From NCBI GenBank assembly GCA_008711295.1, contig VUYV01000017.1, positions 1,085,131 through 1,149,130 of the forward strand: 64,000 nt of DNA. The letters are read 5' to 3'. This document shows positions 1 to 13,859 of this stretch, piece by piece. Position 1 is the first letter of the stretch. Every line of letters starts with the position of its first letter. Origin of the DNA: Anarhynchus alexandrinus (lineage: Eukaryota > Chordata > Aves > Charadriiformes > Charadriidae). Below the pieces are notes generated by a model, which did no database searches, was not told the origin of the DNA, and saw only the letters and a list, made by a program, of their open reading frames with translations. The position numbers and the translations under genes are program-made.

Positions 1-1389
1 TCTGCAAACACAAGCTGCTAGAATGACCTCAGCACCTCTTTAGCTTTTATTCAAAGTCACCAAGATGTTTATGATTCGGTTTCCTCCCCCATCTCAGCAA
101 TAAATACCTACACAGCAAAGGCCTGTAAATCTGCCATTCAAGCAGCGAAAACAACAACATGCCAATCCAATAAATGACTCCCTCACATTGTTTTTATTAT
201 ACAAAGAGTGCTTTTTCTGTGCTCCATCCAAGAACGCCATCCTGCAAGGGTTACTTTGTAGTAAACCAGGGATATCCAGCAGATATGGGCAGCAGATCAG
301 AGGAAAGATAGTGTCATGTACCCTAAAGCAGGGTGAAAAAGAAGAGAAGGCATAACTATTAATAAGGACTTTCTTAAATCTGGAATTACCCAATGATTAT
401 GCCACATCCACTTGCCTACACAGCTTATGTTTTTTTCAGAATAGCCTTTTATGGCTGCATTCACGAATACCTGGATATTTAAGCAGTGCTCTGCATGGTT
501 TGCTATTCTTTCCTGCTTTCGGAGTAAGAAAACAAATTATTTGTCTGCACTTTTTGCTGCAGACCCACTAGTAAGGGATGACCAACCTACAGACAGTTGA
601 AGCAAACTGTTCACAGGCAAATCATGACCTTATATATGTCTACAAAGTGTATTTCAAACTCTTATGAACAAAACAATCTGTCAGAATGTAAGCCAATGCA
701 TACATCATTTGCAAACTGAAGAAAAGACTGCTTTCACTGGGTAGTTTGTTCATTACAATTTGTTAAGTACCAAATTCTATGATAAAGCAGACAGGAAAAC
801 AATCTTGTAATGCCTTTCTCTAGCTGCAGAATCAGTAATATTACTCAGATTTATAAATGTAGCAGAAAGATGGGGTTAAAAAATAATCTTGTTCCACTTT
901 TGCTAATTTGCTTTTGAGAGCTAGGGTAGATGTGATCTATCAGCATTTTTGTTTCCTTATAAAGACAGATAGATTTTCAACATTTCATTATCACTTCGGA
1001 GTAAGGATAAAACACCTGCAGACAACTAAAAAAAAGAAAAGGCCCAGAAATGAAAAGCTACAATCAGATTGGCTCTAAGGTTTATATCCTTAAGGACTTG
1101 ATTGTCTTCTATATCTCAGGCTCAGGCAATGTCAGAGGCAACCACACATTTTCCTCCTTCAGAAAAAGAAGCCAGGTTCCATTGTGGCACAAAGTTATAT
1201 AAATATTTTTTTACCTGCCCCAGGGAAAATAGGAGGAGGTGAAAACAACCAGAATGATTTTATTTGTTTGTTGGATTTCTCTGCATAGATGGCTAGATTT
1301 AAAAAAAAAAAAAAAGGCACTTGCTTCAGTAGGTATGTTTTAAACCTGATGCCAGGTAGAAAATAAAAGCGGTGGGACTGAGAAACAGA
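1..1389. other. Unique AT-rich non-coding sequence
   Basis: No gene or repeat family is recognised here. The longest open frame (minus strand, 99 codons, 94-393) has no domain-like pattern. There is a 15-A run at 1301-1315. The stretch is probably intergenic or intronic. Confidence 0.5.
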
Positions 1390-1813
1390 GAGGAGGCTGC
1401 AGCCACTCCTCTTCGACAGACAGATGCTGAAAGACAATGAAGGGGGAAGGATGAGCAGAGAAGGGAGATGTGATCCTCGGGACAACACGGGATGGCAGCA
1501 GTCTTGAAGACGAGACAGAGTTCAATGCTTTCTGCCGAGAAGGTAATGTTAAAAGGAACAATCAGTCAAGGAAACTGAAACCGGGAGATCCTGAAATAGG
1601 GTGCAGTGCTGGAAGCATGAAAAGATGGAAAAGGGAAAGGGCAAAAGTCTCAAAAACAAGGAAAGACAAAGTGCTGCACCAAGACGGAAGGAAGAGAAGA
1701 GGTCAGCACAGCCTCTGTTCTGCACAGCGGCAGTGAGGACTCGACGTACACGCGCAGCTGCACAAGGAGAAGGGCATAGCAGCGCGGAGCGTGACTGCAC
1801 TGCGGCTCACTAA
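1390..1813 (+). other. Purine-rich block ending in a CpG-dense patch
   Basis: The + strand is strongly purine-rich from about 1390 to 1700 (many GAA, AAG and GGA triplets). It then passes into about 75 bases (1738-1812) holding roughly eight CpG dinucleotides, in a window where CpG is otherwise scarce. A donor-like AAG|GTAATG lies at about 1541. Plus-strand frames of 70-88 codons overlap the block, but the 88-codon one begins at a GTG and neither shows a domain. It could be a weak promoter, an untranslated exon, or simple low-complexity sequence. No gene is claimed. Confidence 0.25.
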
Positions 1814-4675
1814 AAAGAGCACTTTCCACAAGAAAGAGAGAGAGACACACACCAGAGTGGTTTAGCACCAGCTGTGCTTATTATTCTTTTAATGGTGCAT
1901 TTCCTTGCATTGTACAAACAAACCTAATTTTGAACAGGATATTTTCCTTTCACTGCTTTTCCCTGCAGGTCATGCTCTGTCAATATCTCCTACCCTAAGA
2001 TACAGACCACATTGTAACGATGCTGCAGTGCACTAAGTGTCAGTGACAGCAGCAAGAACTTCACTTTGATAACTGTGCTGCCGCTACGACAGTAGGAATA
2101 AAAGCCCTTCAAAAAGAGATGATCTGGCTGCTTCTTATTAAGGTGTTTTTGTACATTTTGTCAAGAAACAGCACAAAATCACGAAGTAACCCATTGGGCA
2201 AAGCACAAGGCCCGAGGAACAATGGGAAGCCAGGGGTGACTGCTTTGTCCTGGCTTTAAAGTACCTTGTTGATCACAGCGTTGTAATAATAGCGCTTCTC
2301 AGGCAGCTGTGTTCCTCTGTAACACTCTGTGTGGGAGCAAGGGAAAATTAAGGGATGCAGAGCTGGTACCCGGCATCCCCTTCATCTGGACCAAACCCCA
2401 GAGAGAAGTGGTGCTGCCCAACGCAGGAACAAGGACCATCTCCATTTTCCTTATTGCATGCTGAAAGGTCATTTCTAAGAAGAACAAAAAAATGGCAGCT
2501 TTTAAAAAGCTGGCATCCCAGCTGTTTGAAAATATCCTAACAAAGACAAGGTAACAGCTTGCTCCTGTCTTTTTAGTCTCTACCTATTATAAACTCCAGT
2601 ACCCTGCTATGACACAGGACTTAGAAAACTATTTCTGCAGCCCTGATTTAAGAGCTATCTGTGGAAAGATTATCTAAGATGTCTATCTCAGGTACTTAGA
2701 AAACCTTAAGACATCTTTATGGCAGAGAGATGGAATTACCTGACACACCAGGAATTCAATTCAATTACACATCTATTGCAGAAGTGGAGCCAAAAACCAC
2801 AACAAAACTGTGCAAGTTTTTGCATTTCTTTAACTGCAGAAGACTGGGGGCTCCAGTAACCCTACCAACGTGCAAGCCTTCAGGTACTGTATTCAGCGTG
2901 CTACATGTCTATTCCCCACAGCCTTGCACTACAAAGGAGGTCAGGACAGAATTTCCTTCAGGCGTGATGGTGGAACTGTGTGCATTAAGGACAATATTGA
3001 ATATGTGGCTTGAAGCAAGAGTAAAATATGGTATCTTTAGAGCAGTGTTATTTCACAGAAGTAATGCCTTGCGTAACTGTCCTTGCCAAACAGCCAACCC
3101 ACCATAAAGCAGGAGAAGCTGTGCAGGGATAGCACAGAACAAGCATGCACATGCACTCTGCGGCTACAGGGGCAGGTCAGGCTGCAGAAGCACAACATCG
3201 TGGGCAGAGGAGGTGATAGCAACCTCAGTCAGATGGGCAGCCCGAGTCACATCAAGGGAGTTTTGTGGAGACCCTGGTGCTCTTTCTGGAGCCATTGGTC
3301 ACAGCCCAGGAATGCACTTTTTCAGGAAATGCATACGTGTACATGTACTTGTTCCCCGAGGACCTTGAAAAGAGGAGGCAAATTCTAGTGCCAGTGACAT
3401 TTGTTTAGCTGCCTGTCCCAGACCAAGGTAGGCAAGAATTTTTTCAGATAGTTATGAACCTCAATATTGCTTTGTTGAAACTTGGGTAAAATTCTACTGT
3501 CCTAAACCCCCTTTTTTACTTAGCCTTTCCTCAGGCAGATTCCTAAACAGTAAACAAAAATGATGTCAGGATCTAATTCAGGGAATTTATTTTCTCCCAT
3601 TACAACAGGAGAGAATAAGTTTCTTTCTGCTCTAAGAATCTGAATGAGACTTGTAAAGCAAGTCCACAGAAGTTGTTTCCTCTGCAACCCTCATTTCCTG
3701 GCCATAGTAGGCCTGTTATATTTCCACTGATCCATTGTTCGGCTTCAGGAAACAAAACAGCTTTCAGTCCTGCTGAAGTTTGCTCCGTTTGTATCGTAAT
3801 CTGTCATACAATCCCAACTGCGTGTCTTGGATTTTCACTGCGTCCTTCTTATACAGTGGGGAATGCTTTATGCGTAAACCTTCCTGTGCTTAATTTTGCA
3901 TGCCACATTATTTCTAGAGCATTTAGAAATGCTGCACATAGCCAGCGTTTACCCTCACTGCTGTGGCAGTTTCAGTCTCAGCGACTTGCTTGTTCAAGAT
4001 GCAATACTGAATGTTCTTTGTAGGCAATACCCGGAGTGTCTGCATGACAACTGAGCAGAACAGCTTAAGACATAAACTCTCCCACTGAGCAACATTCACC
4101 TTTCTGAAGAAGACAGGCCTATGCATCAAGTTCTGCTTGTATCCCTGCACTGATCATAAGCCCTGTGAAGATTCCAGCCCTCTTCTCCAAGGGTCTGGAA
4201 CCACAAGCAAAGCTCAGGAGTACAACAGTCACCCACTTGCCCATCAGTCACACAGCCTGCTGTTGCCAAGTGTGTTTTTCTCTCTACCTTGGCCTCACCT
4301 GGTATTTGCAGGCTCCCAAAATAGCGCACCAGGAGAGGGAATCCTTATCAGACCTGCTGCGACAGTGGGCTGTGCCTCCAACACCAACTAGTGCACCAGT
4401 CCTACCAGTGCATTGAACTGGAGTCGGCTGCGGCAAGCAGGAATGGGGTTGAGCCCTGGTGAATTTTAGATCAGCTGCAAGATTGCAGGCAGTCCTGCCC
4501 ACTGCAAAAGTACAACCCTCCCCTCAGGCCAGGATAGGAAGCCTTCACCTCATCTCAGCTAACCTTAACAAATGCTCACAGTCATGTATTCTCATATAAA
4601 TTCCAGCTGGAGACAGGCTGTTGACTTCAGTTCCTGAAACAAAATGAGTCAGATAGAGCCATACTTGAAAGGAAT
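1814..4675. other. Unique non-coding sequence
   Basis: No repeat family, RNA gene or exon is recognised. Several frames of 60-125 codons exist (the longest is + strand 2730-3107), but none has recognisable domains, a signal peptide or paired splice sites. Confidence 0.45.
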
Positions 4676-4757
4676 TAAAAAAAAAACCAAAAAAACCCAA
4701 AAAAACCCAAACCCCCAAAAGAACCAACCAAACAAAAAAAAAACAAACCAAAAAACC
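4676..4757 (+). repeat. A-rich low-complexity tract with C interruptions
   Basis: Runs of four to ten A are broken by CC or CCC (AAACCC-like units) over about 80 bases. This is simple sequence. The minus-strand frames across it read as runs of Phe, Leu and Gly and are artefacts of the composition. Confidence 0.85.
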
Positions 4758-7700
4758 TTGTTCTGTTTTCCACAAGCAGCAGAAACTTCTGCGTTAGCTG
4801 AAGGACATCACAGTAAACAGAGAACAGATGTTGGAAATAAACCCTCTTTTTCTTAGATATACTAATACAAAGCAGTAGCCCCATGGTTCCCCTAGCATTT
4901 GTGTTTTATGTCATACTGTGAAATAATCCACTTACAGATTTTATTTCTCATCTGTCAGTAGTTAAAGTGCTTGTAATAAGGTCTTGAAGCACACATTCAA
5001 GATCTGATGATTAAAGATGCCCCCAAATCTGCTCAAGACAAAAGAAAACAAAAAAAACCAAAACAAATTAAAACAATCTCTTCAGGGAAGAGAAAGTTTT
5101 ACCAGCATGCAGGTGCCGTGTGTAAACAAAATTCTCAAGAAAACAATGATCATCATGACAGATTTACATTCTTAAGTGGACAATGAGGTTTGGTCAGGAC
5201 GTGCGAGTTTACATGAAAAGGACTGAGGCAGACGCTTCAGAGTTCTGCTATTTGCTTCAAGTCATGAAACAACTCTCCTCTTATCCTCATTTTCCTCCTT
5301 TTCCCAGGTCAAGGTCAGGACTCCAGTTTTAGTTGCCACTGAAATTTTTCTCCTATGCAGAACTCCAGGAAAAGGGTCGTGCTTGAAAATGATCATTTCA
5401 TTACTTGTGAAGTGAAGCAGCTTGGGAATGCTTTAGGAAAGGACATCCCAAGGTTAAAATGAAGGAAGTGGTCCGTCCCCGATTCTCTTCACCTGCTGTT
5501 GAGCCTTACGTTTTTCCCATGATTAAACTTGTGTGCACAGCAATACCTCGTCCCCCCGCCTCTCTGTGACAGCTTCCATCTGTGCAGTTGTGTTGGGATC
5601 ACTATTCTAAAATACGCAGCTGTCCTCAACCTTTCCCTCGCATATTCATTTGTCACACCAACAGTTTTCCACCCGATGGGTCCACCGGCAGCGGGAGAGT
5701 CTTTGTGAGAGCAAGTATTTGAACACCTGCCCTGAAATAGCCATTTCTGAATCTATCTGGGGAAAAGGCACTAACTGGTAATTCCTCCCCTCTGTTAACC
5801 AGTGATGGGGACTTCACATACAATGCCCCAGCACATATTTCCCAAAACACTGTTTTGCATCTAACATTGCGAGCATCTAAATCAAACTCCTGATCTAAGC
5901 AGCTCTTGAAAAAGAGCTCTGTCATGGGAGTCTACTCTCGAGACTGAGGTGCATGAGCTCCCACAGCATGGATATACCTGCAGCTATTAACCTCTGCTTC
6001 AGCCTGCTCTGGGAGAGCCGGTCCACCACCCTACAGGTTACAGAAGTGTCAGCCAACGGGACTGACATTCCCAAGGTCCAGGTCTTCGCAGTGATGAAGC
6101 AGCTGCCTTTGAACTGGGGCCCTGGTAAAAGTGTTGAGTCATTTTATTCACAATGGCAGACACAGAAAGGCCACCCTCCTGCAGTCCTGCAAAGGATGTG
6201 CCTATGAAAAAAAAAAAAAAAAGGACAGGGAAAAAGATAAATCTGTTGTTTTCACCTGAAAGAAATAGCCCATCCCCTGGGCAGGTCACCTAGGCAATGG
6301 TCTGGGGTACACTAACTGTATAGAATTGTTGGGTGATCTTGTGCTTGTATTGTCTTCTTCAGTTCAATGTGGGCTGAGTTAAGTGCAAATCCCATCACAA
6401 ATTCCTTCGTATGCCTTACTGCTAGGAAATATTGACATTTCCTTTCCTCTTTCTCTGCTAGCTATGATTCTGTGGCATGTCAGTAGCCTTCAGCAATTTG
6501 CCCTCGCATTCGATCGCTTGAAAGTTTTCCAAAGATTGTACCTCTACAAAATATTATCACAGCACCAAACCCAGATTCCAACTGGGTTCCTCACTACGCA
6601 ACACACTGTGGAGGGGGAGAGCAAGGTTGTGCATGGTTCGGGCAGCCAAACTTGGTCTACCATGCCTCCCTTGTGCCTCCCTGCAGCCACGGGTGTACCC
6701 CACCACCGGTGGAGTCCTCAGGCTAGTTCTGGAACAGTTCCATGTGCACAAGAGTTATAGCACTGAACTCCAGACTTTTATTTACAAGCTTTCCATGAAA
6801 TGTGACATAGACAATAAAGCTTGTTTTAAAGCCCTGTTGAGCACATGTGTTTTTTGTGTGTCCTTTCCCAGCTGGGGAAATGCGCATGAGGAAACATCCC
6901 ATCATCTCCTCCTTGTGAGGACAGAATCAGTGGCTAATGTGCATAGCACGGTCTTAAAGATTTCTGGAACCGAGAAAAATAACAGAACACAGTAAAAATT
7001 TACAAAGCAAACTCAGGTGAAAACAAATGAGTTCTCCTTCATCCTTAATAAGCAGTTGGATTTTTAAGTCTGCTACTTTTATAGCCACATAGGTTTTTTT
7101 AGAGCTATGGGCTGAAAATTCAGGTAACACCAACTAAGAGAATACTGCTATTTTGTGTGTCACATTTGAATTAATAACTGAGACATTTTCATTCTCAGAG
7201 AGGTGTTCGATATGGAAATGTGCCTTCTGGGAACACAAATAACTCACACAATATATTTGGCAATGATAAACAAATGAAGATTTGCACAGGTGTAATTAAG
7301 AACAGAAGAGACAAACCTGTGTGCAGAACTGATTTACAGTCAAATTCACCTGCCTTGAAAACCCAGATTAGATTGCATGTTGCTGGATTATCAATCTGGT
7401 GCTTCAGTGACTTGGATTACCAGGTCTGCAGAGTGGTGTAAATTAGCTGGTAACTGTGGAGTCAAACTTTTAAGGTGGAATCGGTTCAAACTTTAACAGT
7501 GTCAGTGGGGGAGCAGGACAGGTTGAGGGGACTTGTGGCTTATTTTAAGAACTGGAAGCGCATCTTTCCAAACACAAAGATACGAAACTGCAACCCATAT
7601 AAAATACTGAAGTAGAAGGTAATGTCTACCTTCATGGCAGTATGACTTTTCCAAATAGTGCATCAATAGATGAAGAATACTCTTTACTTTGAAGAATTTG

Positions 7701-10700
7701 CACTTCCAGTGCAGAAGTAAAGACAAAAGACTATTTGTGACACAGATAAGATGTTAGGAAATGTCACATAGGATGTGGGAGTCATTATAAACTTCTAGAT
7801 GAACCCAACTCTGCTATTGCTAATGTCAAGAGACCAATCACTAAAATCAGAGCTATAGCTCAAATTAGGTTTCATGTAACTCAAAAAGCTTGCTAAATCT
7901 CATCACAGAAACAGACTAGTTCAGTTCTTTACTCCTCTTTTGCATTAATCAGCCAAATCTGATTTCAACAAATTTCAGGAAACAGAGAAAGATATGGAAG
8001 AATCTAAATGTGATTTCACAATTTTTCCATCTTCTCTATAATTAATTAATACTCAAAATGTGTAACAACCAGCAGATGTCTCTGCAGCCACCTGATCAGT
8101 GATACACGCATGAGGAAAAATGGGGAGAGAGATAATTTAACGAGTGAGCATTTCTCTTAAATATTTACTTTCAGAAACACCAAACCTACACAGAAAATTC
8201 TGAAAGAGCAGTCAGAGACTGACAGCATTACATCAACACTCCCTAGGAGGGAAACAGCCTCTTACTTGGTTTTACAAATAGTAACATGAAAGCCTAAGAA
8301 CTCTCTGCTACCAGATTGGTTAATGAAGAATAGTAAGTTTCTAGATTCAGTGTCTTTAACTGTATTTTTCAAGCTTTTCTTTTTTTTTTTTATCGAAAAG
8401 GGTAAGCTTGTCTCTGCCATCCTGGGAGTCCACCTGTGCATGTGGGATAAGCTCCTACAGGTGGGGACGGACTGTCACAAGCATCCCCCGCTCTAGTCCG
8501 ACCCACAGCATGCAGCTTTGCCAATGTATACACAGCAACATGTCAAAAAATAGTATTTACCCTAGCAAAACAAGACAGTGCTGTACATCAAATTCCCTCT
8601 GTGGGGACAGGCTAGGCTGGAAAATGAGCCAGATGATGATAGTTCTGAGTCACACTATTTAATGCTCTGTGGTAAGGCACTTAAATGTTATGACTGTGAG
8701 AGCAATAAAAGAAGCTATCTGATAACAAAGCACATATTTTCTACCACTGTGAAGTGATTTGTAAGCCCAGTGAGCTGCTGATTTGCAGCCTAGGGTCTCC
8801 TGGTAGTGTCATTTTTATTGAACCCTGCTGCTGTTCAAGAATGCCTGGCAGGTAGATTTGGGTGGTGTCTGTGCCTTGTACAGAGGCGGTCCCTCTTGCC
8901 GCAAGGTTATGCCTGCGCGGTCGGCTTCTGACTTGGGACAACTGAGGAAAACACCTCGGGGAGCTCAGCAGGAAGACAGAACCACTTTGAAGCCATTTTT
9001 ACTGTTCCTGAATCCTGGGTGGCCCAAGAACAAGTGTAACTTTTAATTGACCTAAATGCAGCCTACTTACAGACTGCTGTAGAAGGAGCAACTCTTCCCT
9101 CCTTTCACTGATGACATGAACGGTGGACATGTAGAGAGGCTGTTGGGTGTAAGTGCAGGTGTTCCATCTCTCTCATGCCACATCAATGCTGTGGGTGGTG
9201 TGGAGCACAGGTTAGGGTTGCGTGCTGAGGAAAGAGTCCCTGCTCTGCCGGCTGTATTCCCTGTTCTGTCAGACCATATGCAAGGTACTGACCTTGCTTT
9301 AGCAACCGAGTCTCTGGTAGTAACACCTACATGCATATAGATGCCACTTTATGGGAGGAAAATATTAGCATGTAAGTCACTGCTCTTGATTCAGTTGTCA
9401 GAACATGATGTGTGCATAGGGCCACAGTTTATCAACCGTCTTCTCCTGAGCTTCTAGTTATTAAAATTCAAGAGCCCCTTTTCATTCAGGTAATGCAATA
9501 GGAAAGTCCTACTGGCTTTCTGGTTCTTGGCCAAAGGCACATAACAAAGGTGATCCTTCTCCTTCCTCTTCCAAGTGAGGTGGTGGGTCATTCAAGGTGC
9601 AGTGGAAAAAGGCCAGATGGTGGTAGACATGTTTATTATATGACGTATGTTTGTATAAAAGGTTTTTATTTTCCCCTTTCTTTAATTTCCATGAATTGCA
9701 TTTTATTCCCTCCCTTTGTTTTAACTAAGTAAGAAGAAAAATTTGTATGTATGTTTTACCACTATTTTATGAAAAGTCTGCAGTTCGTACCTGTGATTCA
9801 TGATATATGATGCTGCCACAGGAAAAGTAGCAAGTGTTGTTACAGACCTTCATCTTAATTATAAAAATTTTTAATTTAAATGTAGGGCTGAGCATACAAA
9901 ATACAGTACTAGACCATCTGTTAGTTTTCCATCTGGGCTCATTTGCAATATACTCCCTGTTTCCCCCCTAAACACTATTTATAATCTTCCGTGGAAAACA
10001 AATATGACTAATCTATGGCACACTAAAGATAGCTATTTGCATGCAGCTTTTAATAGAAGTGGCTATATGGTTCAAAGTAGTAACAAAATACATTTATTTT
10101 GTTTTGCATGCAGGTGTAAAAGCTCACATGGCTTTTAAACACGCACCAAAAAAATCTTCCTATCGCACTTCTTTCAACTAGGAAAAAGTGAAAATCTTCA
10201 AGATGTTTGATTTCAAGGGAAATATACAAATGAGGGTGAACAGTTAGTATTTTGAAATCTCCGACCATGTTTTTTGTAGTGACTCTGAAGTGGCTTGTAT
10301 TTCTGGCTTGCTCAGTCTGAAATGTTCCCAGAGGCCTGATTTCTGAAGACGAGCACTCAGGATATTTTAAATTATCTTGAGCTGAATATCCCAAAATTAG
10401 TGTAATCATTAGTCATTTGGTCCAAAGCCATATCTCCCAGACGAGTAGAAGTGTGGATAATGGGTCTGACCGTACCTTGAAGCAGTGGTTGGAGGGAGCC
10501 CACTGGAAGCCCCCTGGGAGATGTATGCATGGGCCTGATTCGACACCACCCTCCAAGACCTTCTGCAGGTCACTACCAATATAATCCAGAGCACGGAAAA
10601 TGGACTACTGTGACTTACATCCTATTTTCTCTCTCCACTCAGCACTGCAGGGAGGTGAAGGCCTCATTCCCTACTGGCTACTCCTTAATTATTCTTCTAC

Positions 10701-12474
10701 ACCTTTGAGTCAGGTATCTTGAAGTACCTTCTCAGGTCCTCCTTGCTAGCTCTAGCACGTCATCTTTGGCCGAAGTCTATTTACAGAGTTTCCAGAGTGG
10801 AAAGCAAGAAGGGTCTTATTTCAAGGGTTTCATCATTTGAAGGGAGAATATTCAGTAGTACTGAATATCTTACTCTCCTCTTCCCCTTCTCTTCATTTTG
10901 GGGTGGACTGAAAAATGCCTCCAGACTCCCTTGCTTTGTTTTAACTCTTCATTAAAAGGCAAAAGCTGATTTCTCCTGACTAACTTGCATGCAAAATTCT
11001 GAATAAGTTCATGTGGAGTCTTTTTTTGTGAGCAAAACTAGAACAATTGTGTTCTACAAAACACATTAAAAAAGTCTGGAATAAGTTGCCAGGCTCCCTG
11101 ACATTGCTCCTTCAGGCTGTCTCATCATATCTCATTGCTCTTGCCTGTCTGTCTTCCTGCCATCCCTGTCTGATACGTTTTAAGTTCTCAGCAACAAAGT
11201 CTGTCTCTTTTTTTGTCTCTCATTTTTGGTAGTGTCTGGCATAACAGCATTGTTGCAAGCTGAAGCTTCCAGGTACCATTACAATATAGCCCTTCCCTCC
11301 ACTCCAAAGCTGGCAAAAAGGTGGTCGTTGACTACTGATTGTAAAGTGGACCACACTTGAAAAGGTGTAACATCCCATATGCAGAATCCTTACCATAACA
11401 CCTGCAAGACCTGAAAACTCTATCCAGCAAACCAGTTTTTATCTCATGCTAATAACAACAAAATGATACCCCAAACTGCCTTTTTAATTTATCCCTGTCA
11501 AAAACGAACAAGCTGCCTTACCTTACACTGTTGTATACATTTACAATCAAATAGAATGTCAGAACAGATGCAGGAGATACAAAAGAGATAACATACTGAG
11601 TTTAAATGACTATAATGCAAACATCAGTAGCTATTTACTAACAATTTAATTAACTCCCCCCCACCCCCGCATGCCACCTCAATTTCAGTTCTTTCAATAG
11701 CATATGGCAACTGTAGAGTGCAGTCTGAAAACATTCCCCCTCCCAAATGTTTGCATATTTAGGGCCAGAGGTGGCTCAGGAGCTGAAGAACACACTGTGG
11801 CACATGGTAGGCAAAGGCGCCTGGGTCCACAGGTGAGGCTGAGCAATACGATACTGAAATGGACATCGGTCAAACTTTGGGCTATGTGGTGTCCCCCCTC
11901 AAAGGGCTTCAGAGCCCTTTCTCTACAGGGAGGCTTTGGTTCCTGTTGGCTGGTGTGTTGCTGGTGATTGCCCTGCTCTTTGCTCAGTCACCCTTTCCTG
12001 CTTGTGTGACAGCTGCAGTTAGACCGATCACTTCATACCGGGACCATCCAAAGGTGTGACATTGCTGTGCCTTGTCAGAACCAGCTTTTCAGGCTGCCTC
12101 GTGGAGAGACCCATGTTGGTCAATGGGACTCAGCCAACACAGGGAGTTCCACACGTAGTTAATCCTTTTCCTGAAGCCTCTCCTTTTGCTTTCCAAGGAT
12201 AAAATAGAAAAACTTGAAATAAGACTCTTTAGCAGCTCACTGGGAGTGAAGTTTACCCTTGACCCTTCAAAGGTCCTTCTTCCTGAGCCAGAATCAGCAC
12301 TTATCCCTCCCTGCAAAGTCAACGGAGCTATCAGAAGTCCAGTCACTGTTTTCCACTGCACATGGTTTCTGCATATGGGATGCAGGCAGGAGAAAGGCAC
12401 CTATATACCCTAAACAGCAGCCCCAGGGGTGATATCTGTGATGCTTCCAAAAGAAAACTCAAACCCCATCAGCA
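4758..12474. other. Long unique non-coding stretch
   Basis: About 7.7 kb without a recognised gene, CR1, LTR or RNA gene. It holds a second A-rich tract (5040-5073), a 16-A run (6207-6222) and a T run near 8381-8391. The longest frames (122-125 codons around 6383-6995; 119 codons on the minus strand at 10050-10409) have no family resemblance that I can see. A slightly CpG-richer patch lies near 8870-8960. Older, heavily decayed repeats may be present but cannot be seen by eye. Confidence 0.4.
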
Positions 12475-13072
12475 GCAGAGAAGAAAAGGAAAGAAAGGAG
12501 AGGAGAGGGGAAGGGAAGGGAAGGGAAGGGAAGGGAAGGGAAGGGAAGGGAAGGGAAGGGAAGAGAAGGGGAGGGAAGCGTGGAGGAGGGTAGTGTGAGG
12601 NNNNNNNNNNNNNNNNNNNNNNNNNNNNNNNNNNNNNNNNNNNNNNNNNNNNNNNNNNNNNNNNNNNNNNNNNNNNNNNNNNNNNNNNNNNNNNNNNNNN
12701 NNNNNNNNNNNNNNNNNNNNNNNNNNNNNNNNNNNNNNNNNNNNNNNNNNNNNNNNNNNNNNNNNNNNNNNNNNNNNNNNNNNNNNNNNNNNNNNNNNNN
12801 NNNNNNNNNNNNNNNNNNNNNNNNNNNNNNNNNNNNNNNNNNNNNNNNNNNNNNNNNNNNNNNNNNNNNNNNNNNNNNNNNNNNNNNNNNNNNNNNNNNN
12901 NNNNNNNNNNNNNNNNNNNNNNNNNNNNNNNNNNNNNNNNNNNNNNNNNNNNNNNNNNNNNNNNNNNNNNNNNNNNNNNNNNNNNNNNNNNNNNNNNNNN
13001 NNNNNNNNNNNNNNNNNNNGGGAGGGGAGGGGAGGGGAGGGGAAGGGAGGGGAGGGGAGGGGAAAGAAAAGA
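12475..13072 (+). repeat. (GGGAA)n / (GGGGA)n satellite-like tract with internal assembly gap
   Basis: The left side is a regular GGGAA pentanucleotide array (about 12509-12563) inside a purine-only stretch. The right side (13020-13064) is a GGGGA-type array. Between them are 419 unknown bases (12601-13019), so the true length and repeat count are not known. The long frames that seem to cross this region are only runs of unknown residues and are not genes. The G-rich strand has closely spaced GGG and GGGG runs, the pattern needed for G-quadruplexes, which may explain why assembly failed here. Confidence 0.95.
12601..13019. other. Assembly gap (419 N)
   Basis: An unbroken run of N inside a purine-rich pentanucleotide array. 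Single ambiguous bases also occur at 27932, 30961, 32467 and 34756. Confidence 0.99.
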
Positions 13073-13859
13073 TACTAGCCACAGCAGAAACCTCTTTTTT
13101 TCCATTTGTTGCCCAGGAGGAAAATTTTCCCTACAAGGAAGTCTTGCACCTAATTTAACACTCTAGATGTAAGCACTTCCAGCCCCTGGGATACTACGAG
13201 GTCAAATGGCATAACTTAACATTTCTCAGTAGGCCAAGACTGGTTCAAGCAGTTACTTTGTTTGTATGGGTTCAAAGGAAGTGATTTTGGACTCTAAACT
13301 AAAGTTATAAGATGCAATTCTGTTTCGCAGAGGTGAAATAAGATTTGCATACTGTGAACATGCTGGTCAGCCTGCAATAGGCATGAGTTTCAGGGTTTAA
13401 CACGGCCTGTAGGAGTTAAGGGTAAAGCTTATACAGTGGTTAGGATTAAATAGAACCAACCCAGTTTTCAGAAATACTAAACACCCCCATTTTTCGTTGG
13501 TTCCCATGAGATTTGCAGATGCTCCAGAAAATTCTATTGCTCTTACTCAGACAACTGTGGCATCAGATACCTGCAAGCAAATTCTTTGGCAAATGGTCTG
13601 TTGAGAGGTCTTCAAGGTTATTGTTATTCTACCCTCTGTGCTGGTTACTGTCATGCAAAAGGTTACTCCTTCTAACAGGATTTTGCAGAATCAATTCTGG
13701 AAATTTCTTCATGCTTTAAGTCAAACTCTTAAATGTATTTAAAACGCTTTAAAAAACTGCACCTTTTTCAAACAAAAGAAAAAAGTTAGGTGGCAGATTC
13801 ATGGAATTCCTTCTCCTTCTATCTTGCCAGGTTAAAAGAAAATCTTCCATGACAACATA
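13073..13859. other. Unique non-coding sequence
   Basis: Between the purine array and the first CR1. No gene or repeat is recognised. Confidence 0.45.

Noticed and set aside
9205..9225. GGTTAGGGTTG, reminiscent of telomere repeats.
   Set aside because: Fewer than two TTAGGG units, which is a chance match.
12410..13158. Long frames across the assembly gap.
   Set aside because: They consist almost wholly of unknown residues and purine-repeat translations.
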